Shown here in pieces: positions 6,838 through 13,430 of a stretch of 14,071 nucleotides of DNA. Source of the stretch: DAISJI01 sp964559835. GTDB taxonomy: Bacteria; Acidobacteriota; Terriglobia; Terriglobales; Acidobacteriaceae. Position 1 is the first letter of the stretch. The number at the start of each line of letters is the position of its first letter. The position numbers and the translations under genes were made by a program. Location of the stretch: assembly GCA_964559835.1 (NCBI GenBank), contig CAZLJE010000065.1:1-14071 (forward strand). Reading direction: 5' to 3'. The notes under the pieces were generated by a model. It had not been told where the DNA came from. It did not search any database and saw nothing but the letters and a program-made list of their open reading frames with translations.

Positions 6838-7566
6838 CTACACCAAAGAGAAGCTCTCTCCTAGATAGACGCGCTTCACCTCCGGGTCGTTCCCGAGCTG
6901 CTCCGGAGTGCCGGCGCGGAAGATCCGCCCCTCGTTAATGATGTACGCCCGGTCCGTGACTGAAAGGGTCTCGCGCACATTGTGGTCCGTAACCAGGATG
7001 CCGATGCCGCTCGCCTTCAGATCGGAAATGATCTTCTGTAGGTCGAGTACGGCGATGGGATCGATCCCGGAAAAGGGTTCGTCGAGCAGGATGAACCGCG
7101 GCGCAATACATAACGCCCGCCCAATCTCCACGCGGCGGCGCTCTCCACCGGAAAGCGCGTAGCCCCGGTTTTTTCGGATGTACCCCAAACCTAGCTGGCC
7201 GATCAGCCGCTCCATCCTCTCGCGCCGTTCGTGCCAGCTGAGCGGCTGCGCTTCCAGCACTGCCAGGATGTTCTCCTCCACCGTCAACTTGCGGAATACC
7301 GAGGGCTCCTGCGGCAGATAGCTGATGCCATGATGCCGGGCCCGGAGGTACATGGGGGTGGAAGTTATGTCCGTGCCGCCGATGAGGATTCTTCCCGAAT
7401 CGGGAGGAGTCAGGCCAACGATCATGTAAAACGTCGTTGTTTTACCCGCTCCGTTCGGCCCCAGCAGCCCCACCACTTCGCCCGGTTCGACGTGGACGCT
7501 GACCGCGTTCACAACCCGGCGCCCGCGATAACTCTTACCAATTTCCTCGGTCGCCAAGCTCAACAT
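6838..7566 (-). CDS. lptB: LPS export ABC transporter ATP-binding protein LptB
   Basis: A 242-residue cytoplasmic ATPase that powers extraction of lipopolysaccharide from the inner membrane by LptB2FG. All ABC motifs are intact: Walker A GPNGAGKTT (36-44), Q-loop Gln86 in LPQEPSVF, signature LSGGERRR (138-145), Walker B FILLDEPF (158-165), D-loop GIDP (167-170) and H-loop His195 in TDHNVRE. The LSGGERRR signature, GIDPIAV and the YLG-x-F end are characteristic of LptB rather than amino-acid importers. It starts 15 bases after the stop of the LptC/LptA-type gene and precedes rpoN, the widespread lptCAB-rpoN order. The permease genes lptF and lptG are not in the window. Confidence 0.97.
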   Translation of the reverse strand: MLSLATEEIGKSYRGRRVVNAVSVHVEPGEVVGLLGPNGAGKTTTFYMIVGLTPPDSGRILIGGTDITSTPMYLRARHHGISYLPQEPSVFRKLTVEENILAVLEAQPLSWHERRERMERLIGQLGLGYIRKNRGYALSGGERRRVEIGRALCIAPRFILLDEPFSGIDPIAVLDLQKIISDLKASGIGILVTDHNVRETLSVTDRAYIINEGRIFRAGTPEQLGNDPEVKRVYLGESFSLV

Positions 7567-7581
7567 GTCTTTTGCTGCCTA

Positions 7582-9843
7582 TTACTTAGCAACCCTCGTC
7601 CGGGTAACAGTAGGAGCACTTTTGCTCTCAACAAGGACTCTATCATCGTGCTGGAAGAAGGTCAACGAATCGCCGGTAATATTGCCGCGTTCGGCATCAA
7701 AAATGCTAGGCGGTCCACCCGTCAACACGAATTTGCCATCGGACGCCGTATAAACAAGGTTCTGGCCGGTTGCCCGGCGGTCGGGCGCCTGGATCGCAAT
7801 ATTGCCCGAAGCCACCGCGCGGTCGAGTTGGCTCGGCCCCGCAACGGCCTGGGCATTACTACCGTTTTGCGCGCGCAAATAGATGTCGAGTTTTTCGGCG
7901 GTGACGGTCGTGTCCGAACCCTTCATGGTCACGCCGCCTTCGAAGTGTGCCTGGCGCTGTGCGTCCGCATAAGTAAGCCGTGCAGCGGTGACGCTGATCG
8001 GCGTGCTCTTTCCGTTCTTGTCTTGATCGACAAACAGAGTGGTGACGCCATGCGAGCGGTCGCCCACGGCGATGACCTCGCGGGGCTCGCGGCGGAAATC
8101 TAACGTCGGCGCCTCGATGACGTTCTGTCCCTGCCACAGGCGCGCATGCAAATATCGCGCCGTCCCGCTGCTGCGCCGGGCCGTCATGCTCGACCCAGTC
8201 ACGTGGATCGGATCGCCCGAGGCAAGCAGCGCACCTCCCGGTTGCGGCTTCAGTTCGGAATATGTCGTCTTAACGTTCCCAATGGCAAACGCGTCGTTGG
8301 AGGTGCGGCCGATCTCCATCGCGTCGGCGGTGCTGGTCATGCCGCCTTCCACGAAACGCGGTGAGCCCGACAGCTTCAACACGTCGTTCGGGCCTTGTCC
8401 AGTGTTGTACGCGGCTTTGTTCGCCCAAGCCTCGCGGCGCCCGTCCTTCGCGTCTTCGACATAGTGGAAGTTGCCCTCCTGGACGAGGCTGCCGATTCCT
8501 CCGGTGGGCGCGAAGCCGACTTCCACGCGGTCGCTTGTGCTGACCTTCTCTGCCACCCCGGGCGTGGACATAACGATCTTCGCGTCGGGCGATCCTGTGA
8601 GTCCGGTGAGACGGTTCTTTTGAAAGCGCGCGTGGAACTGTCCCGCGGTAAGCACGGTCTTACCCGCGCTGTCACCGCTCGCGTTAGATGCCGGCAGCGC
8701 CGTGATCTTGGCGGCGCCAGAAGTGACGGCCTCGGTCAGCACGTGCCCGTTGCGAACGATGAAGTCCATCGCGTCGGCGGTGATTTCGACGGGACGCCCG
8801 CTGCCTGGCTGCGCGGGTTGTTGCAACAGACGCACGCCATCGGTCGCGCGGACCTTGTCGACCTCGTTTTTCCCGGCGAACGTGAACAAAAGATTTCCGG
8901 CGTTGGCCTGGATGTTGTCATTGCCGGAGGTGTTCAGCGACACGCCGCCGCTCATGGTCGCCGAGCGCAAATCGTTCTTGGCGCCGAGTACGGCTTCCGC
9001 ACGAGGGGCGAGAGCGTCGACGCTGGTTTTGCCGGTCTCGTGTGCTTTCACGTCGCCGGCGGCGAGCAGGCGTTCCACCGTGTTGTCATCGCGGAAGTAC
9101 ATCGTGAGTTGCCGGCTCGACATGGTGCCGCTCGCGCGCTCGATATTGACGCCGTCGAGCACCGCGCGGTTCGGCCCCTTGGTGATGACGCCGTGCGCCG
9201 CCTTGATATCGGCTTCGTGCGGCGCATTGGAATGGAAGAGGATGTTGGACGCCAGCGTCAGGGTCGCGGCGCGGGAATCGTAGGTGGCGCCGACCGCGGA
9301 ACCGCTCGCCTGCGGTACTCGGAACTCGACGCGCTCCTTGGTTTCAGCTACGCCGGTGTTCTGGTTGAAAACAAGGCCGCTGGTCTTTAAATGGATGGGG
9401 TTCTTCAACTCCATCGGTGTCGACTGGTCAGGGTTGATGGGACCCTCGGCGTTGCCTTCCAGATCGATGTGAACCTCACCTTTGGCGGCGATGATCTTCG
9501 TCTGCGGATCGTATTCGAAGTTGCTGCCGTAGATCTGGTCGAAGCGGTTCGCCTGCCGGCCGTAAACGATGATGTTCACGTCTTTGAGTTCGGCGCGGCC
9601 CTGTCCTTTATATTGCACCGCCTGCGAGGCGTGGACGGTGAAGATCGTCCGTCCGCCTTCGGACTTCGAGAACGTGAAACCGGTCGTGCTCTGCTGGATG
9701 TTCAGGCCGATCTTCTGCGGGATCTGCTTGATCGCGGTGCGCAGCCGATATCGCGCGTAGCCGTAGAATCCGGCAACGACGATGATCAGCGCGATCGCCA
9801 GCGCGGCAAACCACCAGCGCAGCCGGGGAATGTTTACGGGCAT
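7582..9843 (-). CDS. lptC: LptC-LptA-type fusion protein, LPS export bridge with OstA-like repeats
   Basis: A 753-residue bitopic protein likely to carry LPS across the periplasm. Residues 7-30 are one membrane helix (WWFAALAIALIIVVAGFYGY) with a short basic cytoplasmic start, as in LptC. Residues 40-130 resemble LptC (FTVHASQAVQYKGQG, LKDVNIIVYG, YDPQTKIIAAKGEVHIDL). The rest is a chain of short beta segments of the OstA/LptA jellyroll kind, clearest at 614-743 (ISVTAARLTYADAQRQAHFE, GGVTMKG, VTAEKLDIYL, NITGDSLTFF). LptC is usually about 190 residues and LptA about 180, so the protein is twice their sum. I start at ATG 9843, with AGGA three bases upstream; the GTG at 9909 would add 22 residues before the anchor and has no ribosome site. 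It leads the cluster, 15 bp before lptB. The exact number of OstA units is my inference. Confidence 0.85.
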   Translation of the reverse strand: MPVNIPRLRWWFAALAIALIIVVAGFYGYARYRLRTAIKQIPQKIGLNIQQSTTGFTFSKSEGGRTIFTVHASQAVQYKGQGRAELKDVNIIVYGRQANRFDQIYGSNFEYDPQTKIIAAKGEVHIDLEGNAEGPINPDQSTPMELKNPIHLKTSGLVFNQNTGVAETKERVEFRVPQASGSAVGATYDSRAATLTLASNILFHSNAPHEADIKAAHGVITKGPNRAVLDGVNIERASGTMSSRQLTMYFRDDNTVERLLAAGDVKAHETGKTSVDALAPRAEAVLGAKNDLRSATMSGGVSLNTSGNDNIQANAGNLLFTFAGKNEVDKVRATDGVRLLQQPAQPGSGRPVEITADAMDFIVRNGHVLTEAVTSGAAKITALPASNASGDSAGKTVLTAGQFHARFQKNRLTGLTGSPDAKIVMSTPGVAEKVSTSDRVEVGFAPTGGIGSLVQEGNFHYVEDAKDGRREAWANKAAYNTGQGPNDVLKLSGSPRFVEGGMTSTADAMEIGRTSNDAFAIGNVKTTYSELKPQPGGALLASGDPIHVTGSSMTARRSSGTARYLHARLWQGQNVIEAPTLDFRREPREVIAVGDRSHGVTTLFVDQDKNGKSTPISVTAARLTYADAQRQAHFEGGVTMKGSDTTVTAEKLDIYLRAQNGSNAQAVAGPSQLDRAVASGNIAIQAPDRRATGQNLVYTASDGKFVLTGGPPSIFDAERGNITGDSLTFFQHDDRVLVESKSAPTVTRTRVAK

Positions 9844-10147
9844 TGGTCCTATTCTAAACGGCTCAGCCGAATGGGTTAGTCGGAGTCGAGGGACCTTGTG
9901 TGCAGGCACGCGCGATCACCGTAGACGTAAATGCAATAATTCAGATATGCGGTCGCGCAAGAACAAAAACGAAGACATCGGGAAAGCAGCCGCGCGCCAG
10001 TGCAGCCCGTGTCGCATCGTTGCTCAGGTCTCTTTCAGACGATATGGCGCACGTACCGCAACGAATCCGCCCCCTAGATAGGGCGTTGTACAAGCGTATC
10101 GATGAACTCACGAAGGCTGCGACGGCGAATCGCACTGACGTAGCGGC
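9844..10147. other. Non-coding region upstream of the lpt-rpoN-hpf cluster
   Basis: This 304-bp gap follows the RDD gene stop and precedes lptCA. No heptamer array and no clear terminator hairpin with T-run are visible. On the minus strand the pair TTGTTC (9966-9961) and TGAATT (9943-9938) has a 17-base spacer and could be a sigma-70-type promoter for the cluster, but the -10 match is poor. A plus-strand frame at 9900-10232 has an amphipathic stretch (about 10045-10160) but overlaps the RDD gene and has no ribosome site, so I do not call it. Confidence 0.5.
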
Positions 10148-10681
10148 CTACGCGTTTCTCTTCACCACCAGCGTGCCAGCGATCATGTCGTGCAGGCCCT
10201 GCTTCTTCTCCGTGAACGCGACCATGAGGTAGCCGATACCCAGGATCGCGGTCGAGAGATACTTCGCGAAGTGGCGCGCGGTGGCCCGGCCAAACGTGAT
10301 GCGCTGGCCCTGCAGGTCGGTAACGCGCATGCCGAGGACCAGCTTACCGAGCGTCGCCTGCATTGACGAACTTGTGAGCAGAGCTTCGTAGAGCCAGCCG
10401 CCAAAGAAACCCAGCCCGAACCCGACAATATGAATTCCCGGATCGGCGGCGAAGGCGATCCGCACGATCACGCCGACGATGATCACGTCGATGATCCACG
10501 CCAGCACGCGGACCCAGAAGCCGGCGTACGGCTGAGAGGCATAGGCGGCGATGGATGCGGAAGCGGGCAGCGGTTCCATCTCGCTCATGGCGCGGCCGCA
10601 TGTCTGACAGAACCTGGCGCCGGGCGCATTGTGTGCGCCGCACGCAGTGCAGAAAACAACGGTCGTTCCAGGCGTGCCCAC
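10148..10681 (-). CDS. Zinc-ribbon RDD-family membrane protein
   Basis: A 177-residue inner-membrane protein of unknown function. The N-terminus is a zinc ribbon with two CxxC pairs, Cys11/Cys14 and Cys25/Cys28 (CTACG, FCQTCGR). After a Pro/Ala/Ser linker comes an RDD domain: AGFWVRVLAWIIDVIIVGVI (53-72) with the family's Arg (58) and Asp (65), a second hydrophobic stretch at 84-102, the polar segment QATLGKLVLGMRVTDLQGQ (108-126), and a third at 143-157, ending with LHDMIAGTLVVKR. The LGK-x-x-x-G-x-RV and HD-x-x-AGT motifs are diagnostic of RDD proteins. The start is a GTG with only GAG about seven bases upstream, so it is less certain than the domain call. The gene follows recJ with a heptamer element between them, probably in its own unit or a loose operon. 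Confidence 0.88.
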   Translation of the reverse strand: MGTPGTTVVFCTACGAHNAPGARFCQTCGRAMSEMEPLPASASIAAYASQPYAGFWVRVLAWIIDVIIVGVIVRIAFAADPGIHIVGFGLGFFGGWLYEALLTSSSMQATLGKLVLGMRVTDLQGQRITFGRATARHFAKYLSTAILGIGYLMVAFTEKKQGLHDMIAGTLVVKRNA

Positions 10682-10730
10682 AACAAAACTCTATGCCAGC
10701 GTCGATGGGATGTAAATGCGCGCACGCGTT

Positions 10731-10815
10731 ATTCCGTATCAGGTATTCGGTGGTGCGCACTCAGACTTTGAATCCAACCTCCGAAATACGGCATACGGAA
10801 TCCGGAATACGATTC
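10731..10815. repeat. Two-armed inverted heptamer array (ATTCCGT / ACGGAAT) between recJ and the RDD gene
   Basis: The left arm has three heptamers starting at 10731 (ATTCCGT), 10738 and 10745 (ATTCGGT). The right arm has five, at 10781, 10788, 10795 (ACGGAAT), 10802 (CCGGAAT) and 10809. The right arm is the reverse-complement type. Positions 10731-10750 pair with 10781-10801 at 17 sites with one gap and three mismatches. The right arm runs to within two bases of the recJ stop codon (10818-10820), so it would be the first thing transcribed after recJ. Confidence 0.85.
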
Positions 10816-10817
10816 AA

Positions 10818-12542
10818 TCACGCCGGCGCCGCGGCTGTCTTCCGCACATCGCACAACCTCAGTTCCAGGCCGCCGAAATCGGGATGGTCATTGTGCTCGA
10901 GCGTGAAAGCCGCGTCCACAGAGTCGCCGGCGAGGATCTCCTGCGCGCGTTCCGCCATCCTCCATCCCAGCGCGTTCCACGCCTTCGGGTACTTGGTCCC
11001 GTTCGGCTGCGCCAGCTTCAGGCGGATGTGTTTCTCCTTGAGCACGCGCGGTGGAATCGTGACCTTCACCCCGGCGGCGGCGAACACCGGCTCCGGATTG
11101 CCCATGCCGAACGGTTCCAGCTTGAGCACGGCCTTGTATAGCGCATTGGTGACGTCGAACAAAGTGATGTCGCCGTCGTAGCGGAGCGTCGGAATGAAAT
11201 CGTCGGGCGTGAGGCGGTCCCGGGCATACGAGTCGAGCGCGGCGCGAAGATCGGGAACGCGAGCGCAGGGAAGGGAGAACCCGACTGCATGCGCGTGTCC
11301 GCCGAAGCGCGTGAACATCTCGCGGCAGGATTCCAGCGCGTCGAGCAGATGAAACGCGGAGATCGAACGCCCCGAGCCGTACGCCTCGCCGTCTTCGTTC
11401 GACAGCACCAGCGCCGGACGCCCGTACTTCTCGACGACGCGGGTCGCGGCAATGCCGATGACACCGCGGTGCCATGCATCGCCATCGACGACAATGCAGT
11501 AACAATCAGCCATCTCGGGAGCGCCGGCAAACCGTTCTTCGACGGCAGCGAGGATTCGCTTCTCCTCGTCCTGGCGATCGGCGTTGAGCTGATTGAGCCG
11601 GACGGCGAGTTCGTGTGCGCGCGTCGGGTCCTTGACGCTGAACAGTTCGACCACGTCCTGCGCGACGTCCATGCGTCCGGCGGCATTCAGGCGCGGCGCG
11701 ATGCGGAACGCGACGTCGCCACTGTTGATCGGCTTCGCCCCCAACTGCGCCACTTCGAGCAGTGCCCTCAGTCCGGCATTCACCGGGCGCCTCAGTCCAT
11801 CGAGCCCAAGCTTGGCAAACACGCGATTCTCGCCGACAAGCGGGACAGCGTCGGCGATGGTGGCGATGGCGACGATCTTCAGGAATGACGGAATGAGTCT
11901 TGCCTGTCCGTTTTGGTCAAGCAGAGCTTGCGCGATCTTGAACGCGACGCCTGCTCCGCATAGCGCCTTGCACGGATACCGGCAATCGGGCTGATTCGGA
12001 TTCAAGACGGCTAACGCTCGCGGTATTCCTTCTCCCGCGTCGGGGAGGTGGTGGTCGGTGACGATGAGATCCAGTCCGAGGCGGTTCGCGGTTTCGGCGG
12101 CGGCGAAGGCGCGGATGCCGGTGTCGACGCTGATGATGAGCGTGACGCCGCCGGCGCGCGCGCGCTCGATCACGTCGTCCTTCATACCGTAACCTTCTTT
12201 GATGCGATGAGGGACGTGGAACTCGGCGCGTCCGCCGCAAAGTTCGATCGCCGTCTTCAGGATGACAACGGCCGTGGTGCCATCCACGTCATAATCGCCG
12301 TAGATGAGCACGCGCTCGTTCGCCGCGATCGCGCGGCGCAGTCGCTCGACAGCTTTGTCCATGCCGAGCATGTCGTAGGGCGAATGCAGATGATCGAGCG
12401 AGGGATTCAGAAACCGGTGCGCTTCGGCAGCATCGGTGATTCCGCGCGTGACGAGCAAACGCGCGACGATCGGTGTCAGTCCGGCTTCCGCAGCCAGTTT
12501 GCGTATGATGTTCTCGTCGGCTTGGCGAATCTCCCAACGCAC
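10818..12542 (-). CDS. recJ: Single-stranded-DNA-specific exonuclease RecJ
   Basis: A 574-residue cytoplasmic 5'-to-3' single-strand DNA exonuclease acting in recombinational and mismatch repair. DHH-domain motifs are complete: YGDYDVDG (81-88), SVDTGI (138-143), TDHHLPD (162-168) and ATIADAVPL (227-235). The substrate-binding segment IAPRLNAAGRMD (281-292) follows. The DHHA1 domain shows DAWHRGVIGIAATRV (355-369) and GGHAHAVGF (414-422), and an OB-fold covers roughly 450-565 (LEPFGMGNPEPVF at 475-487). Length fits the family. The start is GTG (12542) with no good ribosome site, but MRWEIR/V is a usual RecJ opening. Both flanks carry heptamer hairpin elements (12560-12650 upstream and 10731-10815 downstream). 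Metal-binding Asp and His residues are all present, so the enzyme should be active. Confidence 0.97.
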   Translation of the reverse strand: MRWEIRQADENIIRKLAAEAGLTPIVARLLVTRGITDAAEAHRFLNPSLDHLHSPYDMLGMDKAVERLRRAIAANERVLIYGDYDVDGTTAVVILKTAIELCGGRAEFHVPHRIKEGYGMKDDVIERARAGGVTLIISVDTGIRAFAAAETANRLGLDLIVTDHHLPDAGEGIPRALAVLNPNQPDCRYPCKALCGAGVAFKIAQALLDQNGQARLIPSFLKIVAIATIADAVPLVGENRVFAKLGLDGLRRPVNAGLRALLEVAQLGAKPINSGDVAFRIAPRLNAAGRMDVAQDVVELFSVKDPTRAHELAVRLNQLNADRQDEEKRILAAVEERFAGAPEMADCYCIVVDGDAWHRGVIGIAATRVVEKYGRPALVLSNEDGEAYGSGRSISAFHLLDALESCREMFTRFGGHAHAVGFSLPCARVPDLRAALDSYARDRLTPDDFIPTLRYDGDITLFDVTNALYKAVLKLEPFGMGNPEPVFAAAGVKVTIPPRVLKEKHIRLKLAQPNGTKYPKAWNALGWRMAERAQEILAGDSVDAAFTLEHNDHPDFGGLELRLCDVRKTAAAPA

Positions 12543-12559
12543 CTGAGCACGTTAGCACG

Positions 12560-12650
12560 ATTGGTGATTTAGCGATTTGTGATTTGTGATTTGTGATTGA
12601 AAACCGAATTGCGATGGCAATCACCAATCGCAATTCGCTAAATCACCAAT
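12560..12650. repeat. Two-armed inverted heptamer array (GATTTGT) between recJ and the upstream gene
   Basis: GATTTGT occurs three times in a row at 12574, 12581 and 12588, followed by a partial unit. Outer arms 12560-12578 and 12632-12650 are inverted repeats at 18 of 19 positions. Inside, CGAATTGCGAT (12605-12615) is a perfect inverted match to 12627-12637 with an 11-base loop. The inner and outer stems share 12632-12637, so they cannot both form fully. The right arm ends two bases from the stop codon of the gene at 12653-13141, and the element fills nearly the whole 110-bp gap. Confidence 0.93.
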
Positions 12651-12652
12651 GA

Positions 12653-13141
12653 TCAGAACGGGTCGTCTTTTCCATCCGACCCTTCCAGCTCGTCGAAGGG
12701 GATGCCGCCGTACTCGTCCGCCATCTCCAGCAGGCGCTGGTAGCGGTCGTACCACTCGGTCGAGACTTCGCACAGGAACATCGTGCCCTGATACGGAAAT
12801 CCGAGCTGCACGAAGCCGGTCTTGCCGATATAGGCGCGCAGCCACTTCGCTTCCTCGACGTCCTCATCATTGATATACGTCGAGTTCTGCATCTGGGTGA
12901 CGAGGTAATCGACGTCGTCGCGCTCGAGCACGACATCATTCATTGTGAGGAACGGCGCATTGGCAGCCTTGGCGAGCTCGACAAAGTCCTTCCAGCTGTC
13001 GGCGTTGTCGCCCGGGTCCCACATCACGCTCGAGATCTCGTCGTTGACATAGCCCTGAAAACGGCGCATGCCATGGCCTTCGACGAAGGCTTTCATGTCG
13101 TCCTTCAGCATCGTGAGATCGTCGAGCATGCGTGTCGTCAT
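12653..13141 (-). CDS. Conserved-looking acidic protein of unknown function
   Basis: A 162-residue protein that I do not recognise. It has no signal peptide or membrane segment, so it is probably cytoplasmic. It is strongly acidic (clusters ERDDVDYL at 73-80, NDEDVEEAKW at 91-100, tail ELEGSDGKDDPF) and rich in aromatic residues, with a helical start (LDDLTMLKDDMKAFVEGHGM) and a likely alpha/beta middle (WKDFVELAKAANAPFLTMND, then GFVQLGFPYQGTMFLCEVST at 109-128). Coding bias and its own promoter-like site support a real gene. The start is uncertain: ATG 13141 has no clear ribosome site, and in-frame ATGs at residues 5, 11 and 16 are possible. It is divergent from ffh and upstream of recJ. 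Neither neighbour suggests a function. Confidence 0.8.
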   Translation of the reverse strand: MTTRMLDDLTMLKDDMKAFVEGHGMRRFQGYVNDEISSVMWDPGDNADSWKDFVELAKAANAPFLTMNDVVLERDDVDYLVTQMQNSTYINDEDVEEAKWLRAYIGKTGFVQLGFPYQGTMFLCEVSTEWYDRYQRLLEMADEYGGIPFDELEGSDGKDDPF

Positions 13142-13185
13142 AGGCAGATGCGCGCGCCGGAACTAAGGCTGGCGCGGACAATTAC

Positions 13186-13213
13186 ATCATACTCCTGTGA
13201 AAGCGAAGGCAAA
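13186..13213 (-). promoter_or_regulatory. Possible sigma-70-type promoter of the acidic-protein gene
   Basis: On the minus strand TATGAT (13191-13186) is a five-of-six match to the -10 consensus. TTTGCC (13213-13208, 16-base spacer) or TTGCCT (13212-13207, 15-base spacer) could serve as the -35. Transcription would begin near 13180 and leave a leader of about 40 bases. The -35 is weak. Confidence 0.35.
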
Positions 13214-13219
13214 GGCAGT

Positions 13220-13307
13220 GCCGATTGCCGATTTTCGATTGCCGATTGAAATACACGCCCGTTGCTCGACGACTACAAAAATCGCCAATCATCAATCGAC
13301 AATCGGA
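13220..13307. repeat. Two-armed inverted heptamer array (GCCGATT / AATCGGC) in the divergent gap before ffh
   Basis: The left arm has four heptamers starting at 13220, 13227, 13234 and 13241; three are exactly GCCGATT and the third is TTCGATT. The right arm has four starting at 13280, 13287, 13294 and 13301, all AATC plus three variable bases. The best inverted pairing is 13228-13248 with 13286-13306, 18 of 21 positions, with a 37-base loop. This element lies between two gene starts rather than after a stop codon, unlike the other five arrays. Confidence 0.9.
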
Positions 13308-13319
13308 AATGTCTTTGAT

Positions 13320-13343
13320 TTCTTCGTGCCTCCGCGCCTCCGT
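13320..13343. repeat. Short octamer direct repeat upstream of ffh
   Basis: GCCTCCGC (13328-13335) is followed directly by GCCTCCGT (13336-13343), and the preceding eight bases (13320-13327) match the last unit at five of eight sites. The period is eight, not seven, so I keep it apart from the heptamer arrays. It lies about 90 bases before the ffh start and just upstream of a TAAAAT -10-like hexamer (13365-13370). Confidence 0.45.
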
Positions 13344-13430
13344 GGTGAAGCTGAATCCGGCGTGTAAAATAGAGCTTCAATCGCATTCGCGGTCACCCGC
13401 ATCCAATTCTCCTGAAATCGGAAACTGCTG

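Noticed and set aside
8395..9390. Plus-strand open frame (331 codons) opposite the LptC/LptA-type gene
   Set aside because: It is a shadow of a gene whose anchor, domain layout and operon position are clear; no motif is seen in it.
9844..9909. GTG at 9909 as the start of the LptC/LptA-type gene
   Set aside because: It has no ribosome site and adds 22 residues that are not LptC-like before the membrane anchor; the ATG at 9843 has AGGA upstream.
9900..10232. Plus-strand frame of 110 codons with a helical-looking middle
   Set aside because: It overlaps the 3' end of the RDD gene by 85 bases, has no ribosome site, and the apparent helix is short.
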